Below, piece by piece: positions 35,270 through 43,904 of a DNA stretch of 44,693 nucleotides. The translations under genes were made by a program, and so were the position numbers. This DNA is from Rhodovibrionaceae bacterium (GTDB taxonomy: Bacteria > Pseudomonadota > Alphaproteobacteria > Kiloniellales > DSM-21159): positions 1 to 44,693 of the forward strand of contig JANQIA010000164.1 in NCBI GenBank assembly GCA_028282405.1. Reading direction: 5' to 3'. The notes beneath the pieces were generated by a model. That model was not told the origin of the DNA. It searched no databases and saw only the letters and a list, made by a program, of their open reading frames with translations. Positions within the stretch are counted from its first letter, which is position 1, and each line of letters starts with the position of its first letter.

Positions 35270-36567
35270 GCCCGGATGCTTCGGCCCAGGCAGGCAACGC
35301 CTTCGACGACTCGCTGGGTGCGTACTTCGGATGCGATCTCGCCGACGCCGATGGCGATGTCGCCGCCTTGGTTCGCGCCGAAGGCGACCGCCAATCCCGC
35401 AACATCGAGCTGATCGCGTCGGAGAACGTCGTCAGCCGAGCCGTCCTGGAGGCGCAGGGGTCCTGGTTCTGCAACAAGACGGTCGAAGGCTATCCCGGTG
35501 CCCGCTACCACGGCGGGGCGGAGATCGCGGACTCGCTGGAAACGTTGGGCGAGCGCCGCGCCTGCGCCTTGTTCGGGGCGCAGCACGCGAACCTGCAACC
35601 GCATTCGGGCAGCCAGGCAAACCTCGCCGTCTTTTCGGCACTCTTGAAGCCGTTCGAGTCCGTTCTCGGCCTGGACCTGAAGTGCGGCGGCCATCTCAGC
35701 CATGGGTCGCGCGCCAACATCAGTGGCAAGGTCTACCGAACCCAGGCCTATGGCCTGCGTCCGGGCGATGGGCGGATCGATATGGACCAGGTGCGCGACA
35801 TCGCCCGGGAGCAACGCCCCAAGCTGATCGTCGCCGGCGGCTCGTCCTATCCAAGAGAATTGGACCTAGCGGCTTTCCGCGAGATCGCCGACGAGGTCGA
35901 CGCGCGACTGCTGGTGGACATGGCGCATTTCGCGGGGCTCGTGGCGGGTGACGTTCTCGCCAATCCCGTGGAGCATGCCGACGTGGTCACGACCACGACC
36001 TACAAGTCTCTGCGCGGGGCACGAGGCGGCATGATGTTGTGGAACGACGACCGCCTGTCGCGCCCGCTGCGCGCCGCGGTGTTCCCGGGCGTTCAAGGCA
36101 GCCCGTTGCTGCACATGATGGCAGGGAAGGCCGTCGGGCTCGGCGAAGCGATGCAGCCGGCCTTCAAGATCTATGCGCAGCGCGTTCGGGATAACGCGCG
36201 AGCCCTGGCGGACGAGATGATGACGCATGGGCTGACGGTGGTGACGGACGGCACCGACACGCCGCTGATCCTGGTCGACCTGACCGATCTGGACATCGAC
36301 GGCCAGACAGCCTGCGACCGGCTCGCCGCCATCGGCATCACCTGCAACAAGAACCTGATCCCGAACGATCCGCGGCCACCGTCGACGACGTCAGGCCTGC
36401 GGTTCGGCGTCTCGGCGATGACGTCGCGGGGCATCAGGGAACCCGACATCCGTTGTGTCGGCACGTGGATCGCCGATTGCTTGCTGGGCCGCACGGGCGA
36501 CCCCAGCGAAGTGCGTCAGGACGTTGAACTCATGGCGCGCAACTTCGGATTCTACCCGATGCCCTAG
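35266..36567 (+). CDS. serine hydroxymethyltransferase family PLP enzyme, divergent
   Basis: NIELIASENVVSRAVLEAQGS; NKTVEGYPGARYHGG; PLP motif VVTTTTYKSLRGARGGMML (versus the usual TTTTHKTLRGPRGG). Confidence 0.88.
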   Translation: MSPDASAQAGNAFDDSLGAYFGCDLADADGDVAALVRAEGDRQSRNIELIASENVVSRAVLEAQGSWFCNKTVEGYPGARYHGGAEIADSLETLGERRACALFGAQHANLQPHSGSQANLAVFSALLKPFESVLGLDLKCGGHLSHGSRANISGKVYRTQAYGLRPGDGRIDMDQVRDIAREQRPKLIVAGGSSYPRELDLAAFREIADEVDARLLVDMAHFAGLVAGDVLANPVEHADVVTTTTYKSLRGARGGMMLWNDDRLSRPLRAAVFPGVQGSPLLHMMAGKAVGLGEAMQPAFKIYAQRVRDNARALADEMMTHGLTVVTDGTDTPLILVDLTDLDIDGQTACDRLAAIGITCNKNLIPNDPRPPSTTSGLRFGVSAMTSRGIREPDIRCVGTWIADCLLGRTGDPSEVRQDVELMARNFGFYPMP

Positions 36568-36642
36568 CGCAACAGCGCCTTCGCAAACCAGAGGCCTTCC
36601 CAACAAATCCAGCCCCTGTCCGGCTACTCGGCAGCGCCGACC

Positions 36643-38028
36643 CTATTGCGGCCAGAGCGCGGTTTGCGGATGGAACTGAGACCAGGCAAACCAGAAAGCC
36701 TGATGACTGACGAGATCGCTGCCGTCGGAATCGACCGCTCTGACGCCACCCCCGTCGAGCGTCAGGCGTATGTTCTCATAGGCGATGTCGTGGCCGCTTC
36801 TGAGGGCCGCGACGGCCGTGCTGCGTTGAAAGGCAACCGGGTGACCGGATGCGGCGATCACGCCGATCACGTCCTCATGGACCGGCAGACGCGGGTCGAC
36901 ATTGCCGATCGGAAAGATCGGACCGTTGGCGTCACGGCCCTGGCGAAAGTTGTAGTTCCGGCCGAACGCGAGGGCTTCGACCAAGACCGTCGTCTCGGGA
37001 TGGGCTGTCTTCCAGGTGCCCCAGTCCGTCGTCACGACACTCGTCTGCTCAAGCTGCAGCTTCTTCTCCGCAAGCGGGCCCGTGACCGCCTTTCCCAGAA
37101 AGGTGTCGAACACCGAGTGGGTCACGATGTCGTACATCACTTTGTTGGACCGAATGAGCAGCCCCGAGGTGCGCAGGATCGGACGTTCGATTTCCTCCGG
37201 CAGTCGATCGGTGAAGTAAGCCTGCGCGGCACCGCAGAGCGTGCAGTAGGGAATGGCAAGATGCCGACCGCCCAAGGTGTCGTTGACCATCTCTCGCACT
37301 TCCATGATACGCCGCGGATAGGCCCGGTACGCGCCGTTCACCGCGACGCCGAAGACGATGTCGCTGTCCTTCAGCCATGTTGCCTCCGCCGCGCTGCTGA
37401 CCTCGGGATTGTCGGCGGCGGGAATGCAGTGGCAGGGCACGTCCGTCGTGTCGTAGGGGCGATCGTCTATGTTGACGCCACCCCAGGACACGAGCCGCCA
37501 GTCGATGTCGCCTTCGACGAACAAGTCGTCCCAGCCCGTTCCGAAATGGGTGAAGATGGCGCGCTTGTCCGCGAGGTAGCCGGGATAGGAGGGAACATCC
37601 CATGCAATGAGGTGGTTGGTTATCTCTTCCCAGAGATCCAGCTCTTGCAGCTCCAAACCGAGAACCTCGGCCGCCGCATCGGTCATGTCTTCGTAGCGCT
37701 CGCGGTCCCAGGCATAGCGGAGCGCATCGCTGAGGATCCAGCCGATCCGGGGATCTTGTGACGTGGCGAGCTTTTCAAGCGCTTGCCTGTGATCGGCGCC
37801 CCAGTTCGCTTGCGTCGCGCCCTCGATGACAGCCAGCCGCACGGCGGCTTGAAGCTCTGCGGATAGCGGCCCTGCCGGACTCTCCGGCGGAGTGCCGAAT
37901 TCCTCGATGACGTAGTCCGGAAGCGGCGGCTGTTCCTCAGCCGGCAGGCTGGTGCCCCAGAACAGCGACAGCAGAACCGCCAAGAGCACCAGGACAGTGC
38001 GGTGCCGTGATCCGCTTGCAAACGTCAT
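36643..38028 (-). CDS. DUF3179-family exported protein
   Basis: Signal-like MTFASGSRHRTVLVLLAVLLSLFWGTSLPAEE; VNGAYRAYPRRIMEVREMVNDTLGGRHLAIPYCTLCGAAQAYFTD. Confidence 0.75.
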   Translation of the reverse strand: MTFASGSRHRTVLVLLAVLLSLFWGTSLPAEEQPPLPDYVIEEFGTPPESPAGPLSAELQAAVRLAVIEGATQANWGADHRQALEKLATSQDPRIGWILSDALRYAWDRERYEDMTDAAAEVLGLELQELDLWEEITNHLIAWDVPSYPGYLADKRAIFTHFGTGWDDLFVEGDIDWRLVSWGGVNIDDRPYDTTDVPCHCIPAADNPEVSSAAEATWLKDSDIVFGVAVNGAYRAYPRRIMEVREMVNDTLGGRHLAIPYCTLCGAAQAYFTDRLPEEIERPILRTSGLLIRSNKVMYDIVTHSVFDTFLGKAVTGPLAEKKLQLEQTSVVTTDWGTWKTAHPETTVLVEALAFGRNYNFRQGRDANGPIFPIGNVDPRLPVHEDVIGVIAASGHPVAFQRSTAVAALRSGHDIAYENIRLTLDGGGVRAVDSDGSDLVSHQAFWFAWSQFHPQTALWPQ

Positions 38029-38191
38029 CGAATGGTCTTCCGTCTGCCAATCGCTCGCTTCGTACAGACATACTGCGCTTTTCGATGCTGGCCGCCGCAC
38101 GGCCGCGCGGCCAATCAAGCGCAATGAGAATTCGGTGAGCTGCTGTCAGACGCTATGCCGAGCCATCAAGCTGCCGGTGCGGTTCGCCGTT

Positions 38192-38848
38192 TCAGGCCTC
38201 CGCCCGGCGGGCGCTGGTGGCTTCCAGGTACTGAATGACTTCGTCGCGGGCGACGACGTCGCCGTACTTTGCGTTGATGTCGAAGAGGTTCGCTTCGTGC
38301 GGGCCCTGGTGGCGGTCGCCGACGCACTCGCGCGGGACGATAACGTGGAAGCTATGCTGCATGCCGTCGATCGCCGTCGCGCGGATGCAGCCGCTCGTCG
38401 AACAGCCCGCCAGGATGAGGGTGTCGATACGATCGGCCGAAAGCGTCGCCTGCAGCGAGGTGCCGAAGAAGGCGCTGGCGTAGTTCTTGACCACGACGAG
38501 CTCGTCCGCGGTCGGCCGGACCTGTTGATCAAACTCGCCGAGAGCGGCCCCGGGAACGAGCTTGCGAAGGGACGGCACCTTCTTGACGAACAAACCGCCG
38601 TCCTTGCCGGAGGGATGGAACGACACGCGGGTATGGATGATGGGGATCCCCACCTTGCGGGCGACGGCCAGCAGGGCGATCGACTGCCCCACCGCATCGA
38701 CCACGCCCTCGGCAAAGAAGTCCGAGCCCGGCGTCGTGTAGGCCGCCATGAAATCGATCACCAGGAGCGCCGGACGCGTGCCGAAGCCGACCCGGCCGTC
38801 GAAGACGCCCGCGTAGTTCTCCGCGGCGCTCGATTCGCTAGCTGCCAT
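38192..38848 (-). CDS. isochorismatase-like cysteine hydrolase
   Basis: ALLVIDFMAAY (Asp), VVVKNYASAFFGTSL (Lys), LILAGCSTSGCIRATAIDGMQHSFHVIVPRECVGDR (Cys). Confidence 0.92.
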   Translation of the reverse strand: MAASESSAAENYAGVFDGRVGFGTRPALLVIDFMAAYTTPGSDFFAEGVVDAVGQSIALLAVARKVGIPIIHTRVSFHPSGKDGGLFVKKVPSLRKLVPGAALGEFDQQVRPTADELVVVKNYASAFFGTSLQATLSADRIDTLILAGCSTSGCIRATAIDGMQHSFHVIVPRECVGDRHQGPHEANLFDINAKYGDVVARDEVIQYLEATSARRAEA

Positions 38849-39713
38849 AGCGCTTCTCGAATTCCCAAACGTCTTCGAAGCCGACGGTGCGGCTGAAGTT
38901 GTCGAAGTCGTCGAGCTGGTTCTGGACCGCCGCCGTGGAGCCGTCGCGTTTCAGCGCGCCATAGACATGGCGCAGGATCTGCGCGGTCGCGAGGAAGCCT
39001 GTCGCCGGGAAGATCGCCAGCGAAAAGCCGAGGTCGGCCAGGCGCTCGCGGCTCAGCACCGGCGTGCGGCCGCCCTCGACCATGTTGGCGACCAGCGGGC
39101 AGTCGAGCGCGGCGACCACCTGCTCCATCTCGGCCTCAGACTCCGGCGACTCGACGAAGACGACGTCGGCGCCGGCATCCCGGTAGGCCTGGCCACGGCG
39201 AATCGCTTCGTCGAGCCCCAGGGCGGTGCGTGCGTCGGTGCGCGCGATGATCAGAAAATCCGGGTCGGTCCGGCTGTCGACGGCAACCCGCACCTTGGCG
39301 ACCATGTCTTCCATGGGAATGCACTCGCGTCCCAGCGTGTGGCCGCAGCGTTTGGGGAAGGTCTGGTCTTCAAGCTGGATGGCAGCGGCGCCGGCCTTCT
39401 CATAGCCGCGCACGGTGTGGCGCACGTTCAACAGCCCGCCATAGCCCGTGTCGCCGTCGGCGATCAGCGGCGTCGAGCAGGTGCCGGCGATGCGCTGCAC
39501 GCAGTCCACCATGTCGCTGTAGGTGGCGAGCCCGGCATCCGGCACGCCGAGATAGCTCGCCGAGATGCCATAGCCGGTCATGTAGAGCGCATCGAAGCCG
39601 AGGTCGTCCGCGATGCGCGCGGAAATCAGGTCATAGATGCCCGGCGCCACGACCAGGTCGCGGGCTTTGATCTTCTCTTTCAAGCGCTGTCTCTCTTGCG
39701 CTCCGTTGATCAT
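38838..39713 (-). CDS. isocitrate lyase/PEP mutase superfamily C-C lyase
   Basis: PLIADGDTGYGG; IQLEDQTFPKRCGHTLGRECIPMEDMVAKV. The KRCGH motif supports a lyase rather than a PEP mutase. Confidence 0.9.
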   Translation of the reverse strand: MINGAQERQRLKEKIKARDLVVAPGIYDLISARIADDLGFDALYMTGYGISASYLGVPDAGLATYSDMVDCVQRIAGTCSTPLIADGDTGYGGLLNVRHTVRGYEKAGAAAIQLEDQTFPKRCGHTLGRECIPMEDMVAKVRVAVDSRTDPDFLIIARTDARTALGLDEAIRRGQAYRDAGADVVFVESPESEAEMEQVVAALDCPLVANMVEGGRTPVLSRERLADLGFSLAIFPATGFLATAQILRHVYGALKRDGSTAAVQNQLDDFDNFSRTVGFEDVWEFEKRYGS

Positions 39714-39747
39714 GGCTGTTCCTTCGTTTGGGGTGTTGGTCGGGACT

Positions 39748-40398
39748 CTAGCTTTGTGGGCCGAGGGCTTCGGCGGTCCCGATCATGCTGTCGCGCGTCA
39801 CCAGCTCGGCGAGCGCGGACTCATCGAGCCCGTCCGTGCCCGGCGGGCGGCGGGGTATCACGAGAAAGCGGAGGTCGGCGGTGCTGTCGAGCACACGGAC
39901 CTTAGCCCTGTCCGGCAGCTCGAGGCCGAATTCCTGCAGCACACCGCGCGGGTCCTTGACCACGCGCGAGCGATAGGCCGTGCTTTTGTACCAGGCCGGC
40001 GGCACGCCCAGGATCATCCGCGGGTAGCAGGAGCAGAGCGTGCAGACCACGACGTGGTGCAGGTCGTCGGTGTTCTCGACCACCTGCAGTTCGGCGATGG
40101 CGCCCACATCGATCCCCATCTCGCCCAGGGTCGCGCGGGGGTCGTCGATCAGGTTCGCCTTGAACCCAGGATCGCTCCAGGCCTTGGCGACCAGATCCGC
40201 GCCGAGCGCCGGGTTCCGCGACTCCGTCGCATCGATCTGGGCGTGGAGGTCGGCGGCGGTGAAGAGGCCTTTCTCGATCAGGAGCTCCCGGATCGCCGTT
40301 TCCAGCAGCTCGAATCGAGAGATCGGGCCATCCTGATCGCTGATCGGCGCATGGTCGTGGTCGTGATGATGGTGATGATCGTGATCGTGGGTGCTCAT
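39748..40398 (-). CDS. nitrile hydratase alpha / thiocyanate hydrolase gamma homologue, Co-type
   Basis: His-rich N-terminus MSTHDHDHHHHHDHDH; metal motif VCTLCSCYPRMILGVPPAWYKSTAYRSRVV; VIPRRPPGTDGLDESALAELVTRDSMIG. Confidence 0.92.
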   Translation of the reverse strand: MSTHDHDHHHHHDHDHAPISDQDGPISRFELLETAIRELLIEKGLFTAADLHAQIDATESRNPALGADLVAKAWSDPGFKANLIDDPRATLGEMGIDVGAIAELQVVENTDDLHHVVVCTLCSCYPRMILGVPPAWYKSTAYRSRVVKDPRGVLQEFGLELPDRAKVRVLDSTADLRFLVIPRRPPGTDGLDESALAELVTRDSMIGTAEALGPQS

Positions 40399-40724
40399 GC
40401 GCCCTGGTCCCTCTGTCGTTCCTGGTCCGGCTCCAGCCAGTGCTCGAAGATGTCGGCCTCGATCTCGTCATCCGCCGGACCGCCATAGCCGGGCCAGAGA
40501 TCGCGCTGAGAAAAGCGGATGCGATAGAGCGTCTGCAGCGGCATGCCGGGCTTGTGGTAGGCGAGACGCTCCGGGTCTCGGAAGCGGCCGGCGACGCTGA
40601 CAATGGTGCCGGTTCTCCCACGCAGATAGACCGGCGTACGGCAATGCCCCAGGGACGCACGGTCGCTGACCCGGACTGTGCTCCCCGGCGCAAAGCGCGT
40701 GTCGTTAGCGGCGGTGCCGGTCAT
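40395..40724 (-). CDS. nitrile hydratase beta C-terminal half (SH3-like) as a separate ORF
   Basis: FAPGSTVRVSDRASLGHCRTPVYLRGRTGTIVSVAGRFRDPERLAYHKPGMPLQTLYRIRFSQRDLWPGY...ADIFEHWLE. Confidence 0.88.
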   Translation of the reverse strand: MTGTAANDTRFAPGSTVRVSDRASLGHCRTPVYLRGRTGTIVSVAGRFRDPERLAYHKPGMPLQTLYRIRFSQRDLWPGYGGPADDEIEADIFEHWLEPDQERQRDQGA

Positions 40725-41101
40725 ACCGGGCTCCGATCCACCTCGATGCCCTCCGCGGCATAGCGGTCGGCAATGGCCTTGATGCGCTCCTCGAGTTCTT
40801 CGGCGCCGATCACCTCCTGCTCCAGGAGCAGTTCGCGGATCGCCTTGATCCAGCGGTCGTAATAGGCGGTGCCGTCGTATTCCTGGGCACTGTATTCCTC
40901 GACCGCACGGCGCAGGGCGTCGACCCGAAAGATCTGATGCCGCGCCAACAACATGAGGATCGCGTCGACCCGCTTCTCGTAGTAGCTCAGGTCATGCTCG
41001 CTGCGGTCGATGGGCCCGAAATCGAGGCCGCCGACATCCTGCACCGTGCGTCCGCCGGCGCTGTCGCGCAGGCTGTTCTTGCGTTCTAGAGCCATATCCA
41101 A
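40721..41101 (-). CDS. nitrile hydratase beta N-terminal half as a separate ORF
   Basis: VQDVGGLDFGPIDRSEHDLSYYEKRVDAI...FRVDALRRAVEEYSAQEYDGTAYYDRWIKAIRELLLEQEVIGAEELEERI. Confidence 0.85.
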   Translation of the reverse strand: MDMALERKNSLRDSAGGRTVQDVGGLDFGPIDRSEHDLSYYEKRVDAILMLLARHQIFRVDALRRAVEEYSAQEYDGTAYYDRWIKAIRELLLEQEVIGAEELEERIKAIADRYAAEGIEVDRSPV

Positions 41102-41122
41102 ATCACCTCGCGAAGACTGTGA

Positions 41123-42199
41123 TCACCGTCCAAATACCAAAATCGCATCGGGCTCGACCGTCAGAAACACGCTCTGTCCAATGACGAAGGTGTCCTGGGC
41201 GGCAATGCCCCGGATGCGTCGCTGAGCCAACAGCCGCAAACCCTGCTCGGTCTCGACATAGAGCTCTACATGGGGGCCCTTGTAGACGACTTCCGAGATC
41301 GTGGCGGCGATGCTGTTCTCCCTGCCCACGGGGCTCTCGGTTTCGACCAGGAACTGCTCGGGCCGGATGCCGAGCTGAACGTCGCGGCCGCTCTCCAGCG
41401 CGTCGCTGACCTTGAGGGTGTGGCTGTCGCGGATCTTGATATGAGAGCCGTCCTGTTCTGCCGAAACGGCCGTGCCGTCGAGAATGTTGGAGGCGCCGAG
41501 AAACTCCATCACGGCGCGCGAACCGGGCTCGCGATAGAGCGTGGTCGGTGTGCCGACCTCCTGGATCTGGCCATCGAACATCACCGCAACCCGGTCGGAG
41601 AGCGACAGGGCCTCTTCCTGATCGTGGGTGACGATGATGGTGGTGATGCCGGAATCCCGCTGGATGCGTTTGAGCTCGACCTGCATCTGGTCGCGTAGCT
41701 TGCGGTCGAGCGCGCCCAGCGGCTCGTCGAGCAGGAGCACGTTGGGCCGGATGACCAGCGCCCGGGCCAGGGAAACGCGTTGCTGCTGACCGCCCGACAT
41801 CTGGCGCGGCAGGCGATCCGCGAGCGTGTCCAACTGAACCAGCTCCAGGGCCTCGGCGACGCGCTGTTTGCATTCCGCCGCGGGAACGCTGCGCCGCTTG
41901 AGGCCGTAAGCGACGTTCTCGGCCACGGTCATATGGGGAAACAGCGCATAGTCCTGAAACACCAGCCCCACGTTGCGCTTGTGCGCCGGAACGCCGACGA
42001 CCGGCTGGCCGTTGAAGCTGATGGAGCCCGATGTGGGCTGCACGAAACCGGCGATGCAGCGCAGGGTCGTCGTCTTACCGCAGCCTGAGGGACCGAGCAG
42101 CGCCAGGCAGGTGCCCTCCTCCACCGTCAGGTTCACCGAGCGCAGGATGTCCAGCGCGCCGACGGAGAAGCAGAGATCCGAGAGGTCAAGTCGCGCCAT
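41123..42199 (-). CDS. ABC transporter ATP-binding protein (PotA/FbpC-like)
   Basis: GPSGCGKTTTLRCIAGF, MSGGQQQRVSLARALV, LLLDEPLGALDRK, VTHDQEEAL. Confidence 0.94.
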   Translation of the reverse strand: MARLDLSDLCFSVGALDILRSVNLTVEEGTCLALLGPSGCGKTTTLRCIAGFVQPTSGSISFNGQPVVGVPAHKRNVGLVFQDYALFPHMTVAENVAYGLKRRSVPAAECKQRVAEALELVQLDTLADRLPRQMSGGQQQRVSLARALVIRPNVLLLDEPLGALDRKLRDQMQVELKRIQRDSGITTIIVTHDQEEALSLSDRVAVMFDGQIQEVGTPTTLYREPGSRAVMEFLGASNILDGTAVSAEQDGSHIKIRDSHTLKVSDALESGRDVQLGIRPEQFLVETESPVGRENSIAATISEVVYKGPHVELYVETEQGLRLLAQRRIRGIAAQDTFVIGQSVFLTVEPDAILVFGR

Positions 42200-42202
42200 G
42201 CG

Positions 42203-43003
42203 TCACCGTCCAACCGAAAGCGAGATGACCTGGTAGCGTTTCTCGACGAACATGATGACCAGGCTGATGATCAGAATGTAGAGCGTCGAAAAGGCCGCCG
42301 GGGTCGGGTCGAAGTTCTGGGAGATGTAGTTGAACAGCTCGATGGGCATGGTGGTCAGGCCGCCGCGCACCAGGAAGATGCTGATCGGGTAGTTGTCGAA
42401 GCTGATCAGGAAGGCGAAGAGGAAGCCGCTGATGATGCCGGGTTTGAGCTGCGGCAGGGTCACGGTCCAAAACACCACCCAGCGATTGGCGCCAAGCGAC
42501 GAGGCGGCCTCCTCGATGTTGGGATTGTAGAGCGTCATCGAGGCGACGATGGTGCGCACCGGATAGGCGGCCACCAGCACCATGTGGCCGATGACGAGGC
42601 TGTACCAGGTGAAGGCGATGTCGAGCCGGATGAAGAACTGCACCAGCGCGATGCCGATGGCGACGATCGGCACGGCGACGGGCGACAGGAGAAAAGAGGT
42701 CAAGGCGGCCTTGCCGGCGAAGTCGTAGCGCACGATCGCCATCGCCGTGCCCAGCGCCATGACGGTCACCAGCGTCGCCGCAATGGTCGCGATCAACAGG
42801 CTGATCAGCGTCGCCTCGCCGATCTTGTTGATGTTGGCGATGTTCCGGTACCACTCCAAGGAATAGGACGAGGGCGGGAACTCGATGAAGAACGAGCCGT
42901 TGAACGACACCAAGAGGGTGACGATCACCGGAAAGACCAGAAAGGCCATCGCCGCCCAGCCGAGGACGTTCACCACCAGGCGGAAGTCGCGTTCTTCAGA
43001 CAT
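42203..43003 (-). CDS. ABC transporter permease (PotC-like)
   Basis: EEAASSLGANRWVVFWTVTLPQLKPGIISGFLFAFLISFDNYPISIFL. Confidence 0.92.
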   Translation of the reverse strand: MSEERDFRLVVNVLGWAAMAFLVFPVIVTLLVSFNGSFFIEFPPSSYSLEWYRNIANINKIGEATLISLLIATIAATLVTVMALGTAMAIVRYDFAGKAALTSFLLSPVAVPIVAIGIALVQFFIRLDIAFTWYSLVIGHMVLVAAYPVRTIVASMTLYNPNIEEAASSLGANRWVVFWTVTLPQLKPGIISGFLFAFLISFDNYPISIFLVRGGLTTMPIELFNYISQNFDPTPAAFSTLYILIISLVIMFVEKRYQVISLSVGR

Positions 43004-43883
43004 CGACCCGCAACATTCTGCGCACGAGGACCGCGTAGACGAACACCAGCGCGAAGGTGAAGGCGGTCAGGATGAAGATGATGGCCGAGCCGAGCGGGAA
43101 GTTGAGCTGCACCAGCAACTGCTCGGCGGCGACCTGAGAGATCATCGCCGTCGAGGGTGAGCCCAGCATTAGCGGGGTGACGAATGCGCTGGCGCAGATG
43201 GCGAAGCACAGGGTGGTGCCGCCAAAAATGCCGGGTGCGGAAAGCGGCAGGATGACCGTGCGCAGGGTCGTCCAGGAATTGGCGCCCAGGGTGCGCGGCG
43301 CCTCCCACTGCGAGGGCGGAATGCGAATCAGCGCGCCATAGATCGGCAGGATCATGAAGGGCATGCAATAGTGCACCAGCGCGACGATGATCGCGCCTTC
43401 ATTGTAGACCAGCCGCTGGGACCGCTCGAAGATCCCGAGCCCGACGAACAGGTTGTTGATCGGCCCCTGGTCGGCCAGCACGACCAGCCAGCCGTAGTTG
43501 CGCACGATCAGACTCGCCGCCAGCGAGATGAAGACCACCATCAGCACGGCTGAGCGGATGCGCGGGCCGAGCCACAGCATCATCACAGCGACCGGGTAGC
43601 ACAGCAGAAAGGTGATCAAGACCGAGATGAAGGAGAGCTCGAACGTGCGCCAGAGGGCGCGCATGGTGCGCGCGCTCTCGAAGGCCTTCTCGTACTGATA
43701 GAGCCAGGTGCCGGTGGCCTTCACCTCTTCCGGATCGTTGACCCAGAAGCCGAAGCTGACCCGCAGCATCTCGGCGAAGGGAATGACGTAGAACGCCAAG
43801 AGAAAGACCAGCATGGGCGCGAGCAGAAGCGCTGCGGGCCCATGCCGGAGTATGTTGTCGAGTGGTGCCTGCCGGACAGCCAT
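42996..43883 (-). CDS. ABC transporter permease (PotB-like)
   Basis: APRTLGANSWTTLRTVILPLSAPGIFGGTTLCFAICASAFVTPLMLG. Confidence 0.92.
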   Translation of the reverse strand: MAVRQAPLDNILRHGPAALLLAPMLVFLLAFYVIPFAEMLRVSFGFWVNDPEEVKATGTWLYQYEKAFESARTMRALWRTFELSFISVLITFLLCYPVAVMMLWLGPRIRSAVLMVVFISLAASLIVRNYGWLVVLADQGPINNLFVGLGIFERSQRLVYNEGAIIVALVHYCMPFMILPIYGALIRIPPSQWEAPRTLGANSWTTLRTVILPLSAPGIFGGTTLCFAICASAFVTPLMLGSPSTAMISQVAAEQLLVQLNFPLGSAIIFILTAFTFALVFVYAVLVRRMLRVDV

Positions 43884-43904
43884 GGCGGGCAGTCTGGCGT
43901 GAGA

